Positions 1-8,201 of a DNA stretch of 32,216 nt are shown here, piece by piece. A program made the position numbers and the translations under genes. Within the stretch, counting starts at the first letter, position 1, and each line of letters begins with the position of its first letter. Source of the stretch: JADJPL01 sp040382095. Lineage in GTDB: Bacteria > Bacteroidota > Bacteroidia > Chitinophagales > Saprospiraceae. Under the pieces are notes generated by a model that was not told where the DNA came from, ran no database searches, and worked only from the letters and a program-made list of their open reading frames with translations. Where the stretch lies: contig JBEIGB010000036.1 in assembly GCA_040382095.1 (NCBI GenBank), positions 1 to 32,216 on the forward strand, given 5' to 3'.

Positions 1-159
1 ATCAATATCCTTCGCGATGACCTCGCCCGCATCGTCGGTACTGCTAAAGAAAGCGTTATCCGTATGCTGACAGAATTCAAAGTCGATGGTTATATTGATA
101 TCGTGGACAGCAAAATATTCATCAAAGACATGAAAAAACTAGCCAACCTGCCGGCATAA
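1..159 (+). CDS. Crp/Fnr-family transcriptional regulator, C-terminal fragment
   Basis: Only the last 52 codons are visible, because the gene begins before the window. Frame 1 is open from the first base to a TAA at 157-159. The fragment contains DDLARIVGTAKESVIRML, which matches the recognition-helix part of the winged-helix DNA-binding domain of Crp/Fnr regulators (family pattern: LA..VG...E.V.R.L..F). The wing follows (DGYIDIVDSKIFI) and then a short basic tail. The nucleotide- or effector-binding N-terminal domain lies outside the window, so the signal cannot be judged. A hairpin overlaps the stop codon. Family-level assignment is good; the exact subfamily is unknown. Confidence 0.82.
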   Translation: MNILRDDLARIVGTAKESVIRMLTEFKVDGYIDIVDSKIFIKDMKKLANLPA

Positions 160-176
160 ATGCTATACCGGCAGGT
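146..176 (+). terminator. Stem-loop overlapping the stop of the Crp/Fnr gene
   Basis: A perfect 9-bp inverted repeat (ACCTGCCGG at 146-154, CCGGCAGGT at 168-176) encloses a 13-nt loop that contains the TAA stop. The following bases (CATTTCCC) give no real U-tract. It could act as a terminator or mRNA 3'-end stabiliser, possibly for both this gene and the converging small gene at 195. The structure is seen directly; its function is inferred. Confidence 0.55.
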
Positions 177-194
177 CATTTCCCTATAAAACGG

Positions 195-362
195 TTACTT
201 CTGCTTACCTTTCCATGCCAGGCCAAGCAGTGAAGTCATAAAAATCGCTCCACCTACGAGGGAAAGCCACCATTGATGCAAAAAACCCGCAATGATCACA
301 ATAATGACCATCAGATAAAAGCGGATAATCATGGTACTGACGCTGATTCCAAATTGTTTCAT
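195..362 (-). CDS. Small two-helix membrane protein, unknown function
   Basis: From the ATG at 362 this encodes a 55-residue, very hydrophobic protein. Two membrane segments are evident, around residues 10-27 (MIIRFYLMVIIVIIAG region) and 31-48 (WLSLVGGAIFMTSLLGLAW region), ending in a basic tail KGKQK that suggests a cytoplasmic C-terminus. An in-frame ATG at 422 would add a polar 20-residue N-terminal extension. The shorter start is preferred because the protein then begins just before the first helix, but the choice is open. No family is recognised. The clear hydrophobic pattern makes it more likely real than a chance reading frame. It converges on the Crp/Fnr gene. Confidence 0.5.
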   Translation of the reverse strand: MKQFGISVSTMIIRFYLMVIIVIIAGFLHQWWLSLVGGAIFMTSLLGLAWKGKQK

Positions 363-422
363 GGCGCTCTGTATTATATCGTTCTGAAATAAACTTGCTT
401 CGAAGGCATTACCATGGGCCAA

Positions 423-727
423 AATGGCGGTTTCCCGTCATACTGACCTTCGCAACAAGTCCAATAAAATCCCTGAAAAAAGCATATCACCAAGTTAATT
501 TTTTCTGTGGTGAATTGCAAATTTTTACAAAACATTCATTGTCGTTTTTTCATTCCCCACACTTTTTATTTCTTTGTTGAGGTATCCTGCGGAATCGGTG
601 CCTGGATGGTGCGAAAAGAAAAAAGACCTGCAACCCCAGCTTCACCGCGCCTGGCCATAGCGATACGACAAAGGCAATACCACAGCAAAAGACAAATCCG
701 CTTTCACCTCGAAACAAGCGCCAACCT
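423..727. other. Intergenic region between divergent genes
   Basis: This stretch of about 305 bases separates the small minus-strand membrane gene from the plus-strand hydrolase. It is AT-rich around 490-580 and should hold both promoters, but no good TAnnTTTG element with a -33 partner was found. Short reading frames on both strands here have no recognisable protein character. Confidence 0.5.
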
Positions 728-1603
728 ATGGAAAACACCCATGTTACCTTTTGGACAACCCTGTTGATTAGCGGGAGCGGTGCGTATGCAGGAATATGCA
801 TGGTCTTTTATTTCTTCCAGCACTACTTCTTTTTCCGGCCTGAAATTTTGCCCCGGCAATTCGTTTTTCACTATCCTTTCCCTTTTGAAGAAGTGGATTT
901 TTCGATGGAAGACGGTGGGCAGATCAACGCGTTGTTGTTCAAAGTGCCTAATTCACGTGGAGTTGTTTTATACTTCAAAGGGAACTCCAGAAGCCTGAAA
1001 GGCTGGGGTAAATTTGCCAAAGACTTTGTCGGGAAAGGATATGATTTCTTTATTTTTGACTATCGCGGATTCGGAAAAAGCTCCGGCAAACGCACCGAAA
1101 ATATTTTATACAACGATGCACAAATCGTGTATAAATGGGTGAGCGACCGATATCCGGAAGATAAAATCATTATCTATGGCCGTTCTCTGGGCAGTGGTAT
1201 CGCAGCCCGGATCGCCTCCTGGAATAAGCCCCGAATGCTGATCCTCGATGCACCGTATTTCAGTTTCCTACATCAAATCAAACGGTTTGGCTTTTTTTTG
1301 CCGCTCTCCGTATTGCTGCGGTACCAGATCCGTACAGACCGTTTTTTGCGCAAGGCCACCTGCCCGGTTTTTATCATTCACGGCAATCAGGACCGGCTCA
1401 TCCCACACCGTCACGGGCAAATGCTGCACGAAATGATTCCTGAAAAAAGTGCTTTGATTACCATTCAAGGGGCACATCACAATAATTTGCCCGAATTCGC
1501 CGGCTATCACGAGGCCCTCTATGACCTACTCAACGACGACGATTACTACTGGGCATTCCGGGCAAGAATGGAAGGGCGGGCAGATGCTGTACAGCGTGCC
1601 TGA
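728..1603 (+). CDS. Membrane-anchored alpha/beta hydrolase (BEM46/ABHD13-like)
   Basis: A 291-residue serine hydrolase of the alpha/beta fold. A hydrophobic N-terminal segment (about residues 9-30) probably anchors it in the membrane. The nucleophile elbow is GRSLGSG with Ser153; the acid is Asp222 in GNQDRLIP and the base is His250 in GAHHNNLP, so the triad is complete and in the usual order. The oxyanion region YFKGNSRSLKGW (residues 82-93) and FDYRGFGKSSGK match the BEM46/YfhR/ABHD13 group, members of which act on ester or thioester substrates. The substrate here is unknown. The gene stands alone on the plus strand and converges on the T9SS-cargo gene. ATG 728 places the start just before the anchor helix. 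Confidence 0.8.
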   Translation: MENTHVTFWTTLLISGSGAYAGICMVFYFFQHYFFFRPEILPRQFVFHYPFPFEEVDFSMEDGGQINALLFKVPNSRGVVLYFKGNSRSLKGWGKFAKDFVGKGYDFFIFDYRGFGKSSGKRTENILYNDAQIVYKWVSDRYPEDKIIIYGRSLGSGIAARIASWNKPRMLILDAPYFSFLHQIKRFGFFLPLSVLLRYQIRTDRFLRKATCPVFIIHGNQDRLIPHRHGQMLHEMIPEKSALITIQGAHHNNLPEFAGYHEALYDLLNDDDYYWAFRARMEGRADAVQRA

Positions 1604-1635
1604 ATGCAGGGGCCTCACAAGCCGGACTTCTGGTA

Positions 1636-2763
1636 TTATGGGCGGATTACGATGAGCCGTTTGGTATTGCCCACTAACACACCGCGTTCATCCCTGACCT
1701 GATAATAATAGGGCCCCTTGTCCAAATCGGAAATGTCGAGCTTTTCGATGCGGTTGCCTGTGATAAAAATCTTTTTCTGGATACGCACCTTCCCGATCAT
1801 ATCTTTGAAAATAATCTCATATTCGCCTGGAGGGAGCATGAAGAACTCGATGCGTACGTCTGAAATGGCAGGATTGGGGTACACAAAGAAATCTGGCACC
1901 GGGTGCTTCAGTATCGGGGTTTCGTCCAAATCCATTATCTTAAACTCCGCTCTTTCGGTATTGTTGCCACTGCGGTCCATGATGAGCACCACAATGGGTT
2001 CCAGGGCATCATCCGACCAGAAATTATAGCTAACAGCGGTAGTTTTTGGAAACAGCCCTTTCACCTGGCTCGAAGAGGTAATATTTTGCCAGCGGCGCTG
2101 CCCAAGTTTAACCTCCACTTGAAACTCATACGTATAGGTATGTTTTTCCCGCAATACTTCGAATATCCCGCCAGGGATAAGGGCTTTTCCCCAGTCATCA
2201 ATCGTGCTGAGCAGCCGCACATTGACCTTGAGCCGCACAGAGTCCGGCCTGAAAGGCAGTTTCTGCGATAGCTCCTTCGGAATATCGTCAATCGCTGCAG
2301 TAGCAGTAGCCAGGCCGTTATACTGGAAGGTGCTGTTCATGCGCTGGGGGAGTTTCCGTACCGGCATAGCAGGCGAATAAACCACGCGGGAGTGCAGGCT
2401 CAGCCCAAAGGGATCCTGGCCGACCATTTGTTGTAAACGGAGTTCATTGGCAGTTTTCATGTAAACGGCCGCTGAAAAATTCGGGCCCGGGCCGATAAAT
2501 TGCTGCGCGGAGGAGGTAATTTCCCAGGTAAACCTGCGGGCAAAAGGCGCTTGCAGGGAGGTGAAATCCCAGCGCCGCCCGCCGTCCGGGGCCAATGGAT
2601 GAATATTTACAGGTGAGCGATCCACCCCAAGGACGAAAGCATCTCCTTCCTTTGGAAGGTTCCCTGGCGGGACTACAGGCTGACCCAGTGCGGGGAACCC
2701 CAGCAAGAGCCATGCCCCGATCAGTCGTATGGATACAGCATGCACGGGTAAAAAGTTTTTCAA
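1636..2763 (-). CDS. Secreted protein with type IX secretion C-terminal sorting domain
   Basis: A 375-residue protein with an N-terminal signal peptide (Arg12, then LIGAWLLLGFPALGQ, cleavage likely after G26 or nearby). A long central region matches no family I recognise. The last ~80 residues begin FFVYPNPAISDVRIEF and continue with alternating strands (YEIIFKDMIGKV, KLDISDLDKGPYYYQV) to the basic end KRLIVIRP: the typical type A T9SS C-terminal domain, which directs export across the outer membrane and is then removed. The start codon appears to be TTG at 2763: there is no in-frame ATG between the msbA stop and the signal peptide. It lies 53 bases downstream of the ABC exporter gene on the same strand and is probably co-transcribed. 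Function of the mature protein is unknown. Confidence 0.8.
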   Translation of the reverse strand: MKNFLPVHAVSIRLIGAWLLLGFPALGQPVVPPGNLPKEGDAFVLGVDRSPVNIHPLAPDGGRRWDFTSLQAPFARRFTWEITSSAQQFIGPGPNFSAAVYMKTANELRLQQMVGQDPFGLSLHSRVVYSPAMPVRKLPQRMNSTFQYNGLATATAAIDDIPKELSQKLPFRPDSVRLKVNVRLLSTIDDWGKALIPGGIFEVLREKHTYTYEFQVEVKLGQRRWQNITSSSQVKGLFPKTTAVSYNFWSDDALEPIVVLIMDRSGNNTERAEFKIMDLDETPILKHPVPDFFVYPNPAISDVRIEFFMLPPGEYEIIFKDMIGKVRIQKKIFITGNRIEKLDISDLDKGPYYYQVRDERGVLVGNTKRLIVIRP

Positions 2764-2816
2764 GGCGAAGTTAGGGGTGATTTTCCGTAATTCCCAATCA
2801 AGATGCGAAAGCTTGA

Positions 2817-4640
2817 TTAAAATGCTTGTAAACCAACCAACTTTTGATACTCGCCCGCCACCTGGATCAGTGCCTGGTGGGTACCCCGCTGAACGATCTG
2901 ACCGTTTTTCATCACGACAATTTCATCGGCATGTTGAATAGTGGACAATCGGTGGGCGATCACGATTGCCGTGCGATCTTTCATCAGATGGGCAAGGGCC
3001 TCCTGGACCAGCTTCTCCGATTCCGAATCCAGCGCCGAGGTAGCTTCGTCGAGGATCAGGATGGGAGGGTTCTTCAGGATGGCACGGGCAATGGTCAGGC
3101 GTTGGCGCTGGCCACCGCTCAGCTTAGTGCCACGGTCGCCGATATTGGTCTGATACCCCAATTCCGTCGCCATGATGAAGTTATGGGCGTTTGCGATTTT
3201 CGCCGCCTGTATGACTTCCTCCTCCTGTACATTTTCCAGCCCAAAAACGATATTATTGTAGATTGTATCGTTGAATAAAATAGCTTCCTGGGAAACAATC
3301 CCCATCAGCGCGCGCAACTCCCTGAGCCTTAGGTCGCGGATATCGGTGCCGTCAATGTATATGCCCCCTTCCGTAGGATCATAGAACCGGGGTAGCAGAT
3401 CGGCGAGCGTAGATTTTCCAGCCCCGGAGGGTCCAACGATTGCTACAACACACCCCTTCGGGATTTCCAGATTAATGTTGCGCAGTACTGGCCCGTCCTC
3501 CGCACGGTATTGGAAACTCACATCCCGGTAGGTAATGGACTCCTGAAATTGATCTATTGGCCTGGCATCGGGTCTTTCTTCCATCCCCTGCGTGGCATCG
3601 AGGATACCTTCGATGCGTTCCATTGCCGCGATCCCCTTTTGGATATCGTAAAATGCCCGGGAAAAAGATTTAGCTGGGTCTATGACGTTATAAAAAGCAA
3701 AAAGGAAGGAAAAGAAAGCCCCTGCGGCCATTTCCCCGGAGAACACCTGACGGGAGCCGAACCACAGCAGGAGGGTCACCACGGTAATCCCCAGAAATTC
3801 CGAGAGCGGCGAGGAGAGGTCTTTGCGCCACAACAAGAGGGTCAGGGAGCGGCGATAAGCATTGTTTTCTACCGAAAATTTCCTTTCCTGGTATCCTTCC
3901 GCATTGAATCCTTTGACGATACGCATCCCCGAGAGGGCCTCTTCGACTACCGCGACAATATTGCCGAGGCGCTCCTGAATTTGAGAAGAACTCGTTTTCA
4001 GCTTGCGCCCGATACCGCCGATGACAAACCCTGTAAAGGCGATGAGCAGAAAGACAAGCCCTGTCAGCTCCGGGCTGATATACACCATATAGACCAAACT
4101 AAGGGTAATGATAATCGGCTCGCGGAACACTGCCTCGAGTACGTTGAGGATGCTCCACTCGATTTCCTGCACATCGCCGCTTATCCTGGACATCAGGTCG
4201 CCTTTGCGCTCTTCGGAAAAATATCCGAGCGGTAGCCGGAGTAATTTAGCGAAGAGCTGTGCGCGCACATCGCGCACAATCCCGTTGCGCGTTGGCGCCA
4301 TGAAAAACATTGCCAGATAGCGAAAAAGGTTTTTACTAAAAAACACGAAGAGGATGGCAGCACAAACGGTAAGCAGTGCCTTCTCCCTGCCATGCTCCAG
4401 GATCAGATTCGTCAGGTAAAAATTAAAGTGCAGCTCCAGGTTCTGGACACTCCACCCTTCCCCCGGGGATACCGGTAGCTTGACATCTTGCTGAAAAATG
4501 ATTTCCAGAAAAGGGCTGATCAAGGGGATGCTGAGCACGGTGAACACCGCCATCAGGATATTGCTCAGGATACTGAAAGCCACCTGGATACGGTATGCCC
4601 GGATGTATCCCAGCAGGCGCCAGAAGCTGCGGTGCATCAT
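2817..4640 (-). CDS. MsbA-like ABC exporter, fused membrane and ATPase domains
   Basis: A 607-residue half-transporter that would work as a homodimer in the inner membrane. The N-terminal ~340 residues form a six-helix ABC type 1 membrane domain (helices near 17-45, 88-112, 172-210, 281-320). The ATPase domain has Walker A GPSGAGKST (403-411), Q-loop Gln451, signature LSGGQ (507-511), Walker B ILILDE (527-532) and switch His563 in IAHRLST. Length and layout fit the MsbA/lipid-flippase group; in Gram-negative bacteria these usually move lipid A core or other amphipaths, but many exporters share the layout and the substrate is not provable here. It starts (ATG 4640, second ATG 4637) only 6 bases after accC, so it belongs to the efp-accB-accC transcript. 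Confidence 0.85.
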   Translation of the reverse strand: MMHRSFWRLLGYIRAYRIQVAFSILSNILMAVFTVLSIPLISPFLEIIFQQDVKLPVSPGEGWSVQNLELHFNFYLTNLILEHGREKALLTVCAAILFVFFSKNLFRYLAMFFMAPTRNGIVRDVRAQLFAKLLRLPLGYFSEERKGDLMSRISGDVQEIEWSILNVLEAVFREPIIITLSLVYMVYISPELTGLVFLLIAFTGFVIGGIGRKLKTSSSQIQERLGNIVAVVEEALSGMRIVKGFNAEGYQERKFSVENNAYRRSLTLLLWRKDLSSPLSEFLGITVVTLLLWFGSRQVFSGEMAAGAFFSFLFAFYNVIDPAKSFSRAFYDIQKGIAAMERIEGILDATQGMEERPDARPIDQFQESITYRDVSFQYRAEDGPVLRNINLEIPKGCVVAIVGPSGAGKSTLADLLPRFYDPTEGGIYIDGTDIRDLRLRELRALMGIVSQEAILFNDTIYNNIVFGLENVQEEEVIQAAKIANAHNFIMATELGYQTNIGDRGTKLSGGQRQRLTIARAILKNPPILILDEATSALDSESEKLVQEALAHLMKDRTAIVIAHRLSTIQHADEIVVMKNGQIVQRGTHQALIQVAGEYQKLVGLQAF

Positions 4641-4646
4641 GGGCGA

Positions 4647-5987
4647 TCAGTCTTTCATGCTGAATGTATTAAGGAAACCAGTATGAAAATTGCCCTCACG
4701 GAAATTTTTATCCTTCATCAACCGCTGATGGAAAGGTACTGTAGTCTGTATCCCTTCAATGATAAACTCGTCCAGGGCGCGTTCCATTTTAGTGATACAT
4801 TCCTCCCGGGTAGGAGCCCGGCAGATGAGTTTGGCGATCATAGAATCATAGTACGGCGGGATGGTATATCCGGCATACACGTGGGTATCCACCCGAACGC
4901 CATGTCCTTTTGAGCTATGAAAAGAGAGGATTTTTCCAGGGTTGGGGCGGAAATTGTTGTACACATCCTCTGCATTGATCCTACACTCCATGGCATGGCC
5001 GCTGGGGTAGAGGTTGCCGCTGGTGATGCGTTCACCGACCGCAATTTTGATCATCTGCTTGATCAGATCGTGATCGGTCACTTCCTCCGTTACCGGGTGT
5101 TCTACCTGGATACGGGTGTTCATTTCCATGAAATAGAAGTTGCGGTATTTATCCACCAGGAATTCGATTGTACCGACTCCTTCATAATTGATGGCCTTGG
5201 CTGCCGCTATTGCTGCGTTGCCCATTGCTTCCCGCAGTTCGGGAGTCATAAAAGGAGAGGGTGTCTCCTCTACCAGTTTTTGATGCCTGCGCTGGATCGA
5301 GCAATCCCTTTCTGAGAGGTGAATAACGTTGCCGTGCTGGTCGCCGGCAACCTGGATTTCGATATGGCGGGGCTCTTCGATATACTTTTCTACATAAATC
5401 CCATCATTTCCGAAGGCAGCCTTTGCTTCCTGGCGGGCCATATTCCAGGCGCTCTCGAATTCTTTCTCCTCCCAAACGATACGCATCCCCTTGCCACCAC
5501 CACCGGCTGTAGCTTTGAGAATGATGGGATAACCAATCCCAACGGCTATTTTCTTTCCTTCCTGAATATCCTTGATGAGGCCTTCGGAACCGGGGATGAC
5601 TGGGACGCCGGCTTTGATCATGGTTTCTTTCGCCGTGATTTTATCCCCCATTTTCCTGATTTGATCCGGTGTCGGGCCAACAAATTTGATCCCATATTCC
5701 GCACAGACCTCTGCGAAATCCGCATTTTCGGCGAGGAATCCGTACCCCGGGTGAATGGCATCGGCGTTCGTGATTTCCACTGCCGCCATAATCCGGGGGA
5801 TACTCAAATAAGATTCAGAGGATGGCGGCGGGCCGATACATACTGCCTCATCGGCAAAACGCACGTGCAGGCTTTCCCGGTCGGCTGTAGAATACACCGC
5901 TACCGTTTTGATATTCATCTCCCGGCAGGTCCGGATTACGCGCAGCGCGATTTCCCCCCGGTTGGCAATCAGCATTTTATTGAACAT
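4647..5987 (-). CDS. accC: Acetyl-CoA carboxylase, biotin carboxylase subunit
   Basis: A 446-residue protein, close to the 449 of the E. coli enzyme. It carboxylates the biotin on AccB using ATP and bicarbonate, the first half-reaction of malonyl-CoA synthesis. Visible motifs: N-terminal ANRGEIALRVIRTC, the ATP-grasp glycine loop GGGGKGMR (162-169), and the active-site EMNTRIQVEH with Glu288, Asn290 and Arg292 at the same positions as in E. coli. The ATG at 5987 (MFNKMLIANRGE) is chosen because upstream in-frame starts add a non-conserved leader reaching back into accB. It follows accB by 19 bases and precedes the ABC exporter by 6. The identification is secure. Confidence 0.96.
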   Translation of the reverse strand: MFNKMLIANRGEIALRVIRTCREMNIKTVAVYSTADRESLHVRFADEAVCIGPPPSSESYLSIPRIMAAVEITNADAIHPGYGFLAENADFAEVCAEYGIKFVGPTPDQIRKMGDKITAKETMIKAGVPVIPGSEGLIKDIQEGKKIAVGIGYPIILKATAGGGGKGMRIVWEEKEFESAWNMARQEAKAAFGNDGIYVEKYIEEPRHIEIQVAGDQHGNVIHLSERDCSIQRRHQKLVEETPSPFMTPELREAMGNAAIAAAKAINYEGVGTIEFLVDKYRNFYFMEMNTRIQVEHPVTEEVTDHDLIKQMIKIAVGERITSGNLYPSGHAMECRINAEDVYNNFRPNPGKILSFHSSKGHGVRVDTHVYAGYTIPPYYDSMIAKLICRAPTREECITKMERALDEFIIEGIQTTVPFHQRLMKDKNFREGNFHTGFLNTFSMKD

Positions 5988-6006
5988 AATCGTGGCATTT
6001 TTCCGC

Positions 6007-6525
6007 TCAACCCCTGGGATCCACAAGGAAGAGCACCTGGTCGTATTCTACGGGCTGAGCATCCTCGACAAGTACTTTTACGATGCGTCCGCTGATATCC
6101 GATTCGATTTCGTTAAAAAGTTTCATCGCCTCAATGATGCAAACAACGGCACCAGCTTCTACCTTATCCCCTACTTTTACATAGGCCGGCTTCTCTGGTG
6201 TAGGGGAGCGATAAAATGTCCCGACGATAGGAGACTTGATCGGCACATAGTCATTATCGCGTGGGGCAGGAGCGGGGGCAGCGTTTACCTCTGCGGATGC
6301 AGGAGCGCCCTGCTGCGCAGGGGCCGGGGCTGGCACCGACGACTCCGGCAAGGCCACCGGTGGTGCCATTGCAACATGCACCGGGGCAACATGAGCGGTT
6401 TCCCGGGCGTTGCTGTGGAATTTTGTCCGCACTGAAAGTTCGAATTCGCCCTCTTTGAGTTTGAACTCCTTGAGCTCCAGTTTTGAAATCAGCCGAAGGA
6501 GCTCCTGAATTTCTTTAAAATCCAT
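6007..6525 (-). CDS. accB: Acetyl-CoA carboxylase, biotin carboxyl carrier protein
   Basis: A 172-residue carrier that shuttles carboxybiotin between AccC and the carboxyltransferase. It has the usual three parts: a small N-terminal helix region beginning MDFKEIQELLRLISKLEL, a flexible Ala/Pro-rich linker (about 46-90), and a C-terminal biotinyl domain with Lys135 in EAMKLFNEIE as the biotin site. The common form is EAMKLMNE, so Phe replaces Met after the lysine-leucine, a mild variation. The start at 6525 gives the conserved MDFKEI N-terminus; the longer frame to 6567 would overlap efp. It lies 2 bases downstream of efp and 19 upstream of accC. Confidence 0.95.
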   Translation of the reverse strand: MDFKEIQELLRLISKLELKEFKLKEGEFELSVRTKFHSNARETAHVAPVHVAMAPPVALPESSVPAPAPAQQGAPASAEVNAAPAPAPRDNDYVPIKSPIVGTFYRSPTPEKPAYVKVGDKVEAGAVVCIIEAMKLFNEIESDISGRIVKVLVEDAQPVEYDQVLFLVDPRG

Positions 6526-6527
6526 AG

Positions 6528-7094
6528 TTAAGCTTTTGCACGCTCGATATAAGCGCCGGTTCTGCAATCAATCTTGATCAAATCCCCCTGGTTGACAAAC
6601 AAGGGCACCCGTACTTCGGCCCCGGTCTCCACAATAGCGGGCTTCAGGGTATTCGTTGCGGTATCTCCCCTGAGCCCAGGCTCTGTATAAGTAACTTCCA
6701 TAATGACCCACTGCGGCATTTCCAGGGTCAGAGGGATTTCTTTGGCTGCATGGAATAAGATATCCACCTCCATCCCTTCTTTCAGGAGTTTGGGGTTGTC
6801 AATTAATTTTTCTTCTAACATGACCTGATCGAAAGTCTCATTGTTCATGAAATGGTAGCCCATCTCATCGGCGTACAGGAATTGAAATTTCCTGCGTTCG
6901 ACACGGACTTCGTTGATTTTATGGCCAGAGGGGAAGGTCGTTTCCAGAATCCGTCCTGTAGTCATACTTTTCAGTCTGGTGCGCACAAAGGCTGATCCAC
7001 GGCCTACCTGGGCGTGCTGGAATTCCACCACGCTAAAAATGTCGTCGTTCAACTCCATGCACAGGCCATTGCGGATATCTGCGGTCGTTGCCAT
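6528..7094 (-). CDS. efp: Elongation factor P with Arg at the loop-tip position
   Basis: A 188-residue, three-domain EF-P that relieves ribosome stalling at polyproline stretches. The N-terminal KOW-like domain starts MATTADIRNG; the central OB domain includes FMNNETFDQVML; the C-terminal domain has the family signature region ending IDCRTGAYIERAKA. The exposed loop that reaches the peptidyl-transferase centre reads QVGRGSAF, placing Arg at residue 32, where many bacteria carry the lysine modified by EpmA/B. Arg32 is the residue rhamnosylated by EarP in Pseudomonas-type EF-P; no modification gene is visible in the window. efp heads a tight run efp-accB-accC-msbA and has a candidate promoter element 33 bases upstream. 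Confidence 0.96.
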   Translation of the reverse strand: MATTADIRNGLCMELNDDIFSVVEFQHAQVGRGSAFVRTRLKSMTTGRILETTFPSGHKINEVRVERRKFQFLYADEMGYHFMNNETFDQVMLEEKLIDNPKLLKEGMEVDILFHAAKEIPLTLEMPQWVIMEVTYTEPGLRGDTATNTLKPAIVETGAEVRVPLFVNQGDLIKIDCRTGAYIERAKA

Positions 7095-7126
7095 TAGAAA
7101 TTGGAATTTTTGTTAAAAATAATTTG

Positions 7127-7134
7127 CAAAAGTA
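7127..7134 (-). promoter_or_regulatory. Candidate -7 promoter element for efp-accBC operon
   Basis: On the minus strand this reads TACTTTTG, an exact match to the Bacteroidota -7 consensus TAnnTTTG, 33 bases before the efp ATG. A correctly spaced -33 TTG was not found. It lies in the short gap between fabH and efp, implying that efp and the genes after it can be transcribed independently of fabH. Confidence 0.55.
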
Positions 7135-7142
7135 GAAAAAAA

Positions 7143-8174
7143 TCAAGAATGCGAAGGGGATTTTGTGGGTTGCAAAAGGTTTCCTTCATAGGCCCATTTC
7201 ACATAAGTAGCCCCCCAGGTGAAGCCCCCTCCAAAAGCAGTTAGGATGAGCCGGTCCCCTTTTTTCAGGCGTGGCTCGTAATCCCATAAACAGAGGGGGA
7301 GAGTGCCTGCAGTGGTATTGCCATACCGCTCGATATTGACCATCACCTTTTCCATGGGGAAATGCAGCATACTGGCCACCGTTTCGATAATCCGACGGTT
7401 GGCCTGATGAGGTACGAGCCACGACAGGGATTCGGCGCTAAGGCTGTTACGATCCATGACTTTTTTCACTACGTCCGTCATCCCCGAAACGGCAGCCTTA
7501 AAGACGGGCTTACCATTTTGATACACAAAATGCTCTCTCCCGGTTACCGTTTCTATGCTTGCAGGGCGCATAGAGCCTCCTGCCTTTTGATACAGAAATT
7601 CCGCCCCCGCCCCATCGCTTTTCAGCACGGAATCCATTACCCCGACCGCTTCTTCGGTCGGCTCAAGCAGTACTGCACCTGCACCATCGCCAAAGAGGAC
7701 GCAGGTCGTCCGGTCGGTATAATCCAAAATGGAAGACATCTTGTCTGTACCTACGATAATTACCTTTTTATGCGTTCCGGTCTCTATGAATTTTGCCCCA
7801 ACAGTCAGGGCATATAAGAACCCGGAGCAAGCAGCCGACAAGCCAAAGCAGTAAGCATTTTTCAGGCCCGCACCATGGCCGATGAGATTACCCGTATCCG
7901 GGAACATCATATCCGGGGTGACCGTGGCACAAATCAGCAGATCAACCTCACCGGGGTCTGTACCCGTTTTCTCCAGCAGCCCTTTCACGGCATGTATCCC
8001 CATCACGGAAGCGCCCTGGTCTTTTCCTTTCAGAATACGCCGCTCCCGGATTCCCGTGCGGGTAGTAATCCACTCCTCGGTGGTATCCACCATGTTTTGC
8101 AAGTCCCTGTTCGTAAGGATATCCTCCGGCACCCAACCGTTGACCCCTGTAATTGCGGCGCGTACATTCATCAT
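7143..8174 (-). CDS. fabH: Beta-ketoacyl-ACP synthase III
   Basis: A 343-residue condensing enzyme that starts fatty-acid synthesis by joining an acyl-CoA primer to malonyl-ACP. The catalytic triad is visible: Cys116 in SAACSGFLYAL, His256 in PHQANRRI and Asn286 in RYGNTTAGT. The N-terminal ITGVNGWVPEDILTN and EEWITTRTGIRERR are typical of FabH. It is slightly longer than E. coli FabH (317) because of internal insertions and a polar C-terminal tail (NLLQPTKSPSHS). Two adjacent ATGs (8174 and 8171) are possible starts. It precedes efp-accBC, a common bacterial gene order linking primer condensation to malonyl-CoA supply. Confidence 0.96.
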   Translation of the reverse strand: MMNVRAAITGVNGWVPEDILTNRDLQNMVDTTEEWITTRTGIRERRILKGKDQGASVMGIHAVKGLLEKTGTDPGEVDLLICATVTPDMMFPDTGNLIGHGAGLKNAYCFGLSAACSGFLYALTVGAKFIETGTHKKVIIVGTDKMSSILDYTDRTTCVLFGDGAGAVLLEPTEEAVGVMDSVLKSDGAGAEFLYQKAGGSMRPASIETVTGREHFVYQNGKPVFKAAVSGMTDVVKKVMDRNSLSAESLSWLVPHQANRRIIETVASMLHFPMEKVMVNIERYGNTTAGTLPLCLWDYEPRLKKGDRLILTAFGGGFTWGATYVKWAYEGNLLQPTKSPSHS

Positions 8175-8193
8175 TCCCGGAATTTTTCGGGCG

Positions 8194-8201
8194 CAAATTT
8201 A
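8194..8201 (-). promoter_or_regulatory. Candidate -7 promoter element for fabH
   Basis: On the minus strand this reads TAAATTTG, matching TAnnTTTG, 19 bases before the fabH ATG at 8174 and overlapping the last codon of the symporter gene. No clear -33 partner was seen. The predicted leader is very short. Confidence 0.5.

Noticed and set aside
550..801. 83-codon minus-strand frame before the alpha/beta hydrolase
   Set aside because: It overlaps the start of a well-supported gene, and the amphipathic, Cys/Phe-rich sequence shows no family or plausible start context.
3510..4235. 241-codon plus-strand open frame opposite the ABC exporter
   Set aside because: Antisense shadow with a composition unlike a folded protein.
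5319..6095. 258-codon plus-strand open frame opposite accC
   Set aside because: Fully antisense to the conserved biotin carboxylase gene, with no motif of its own.
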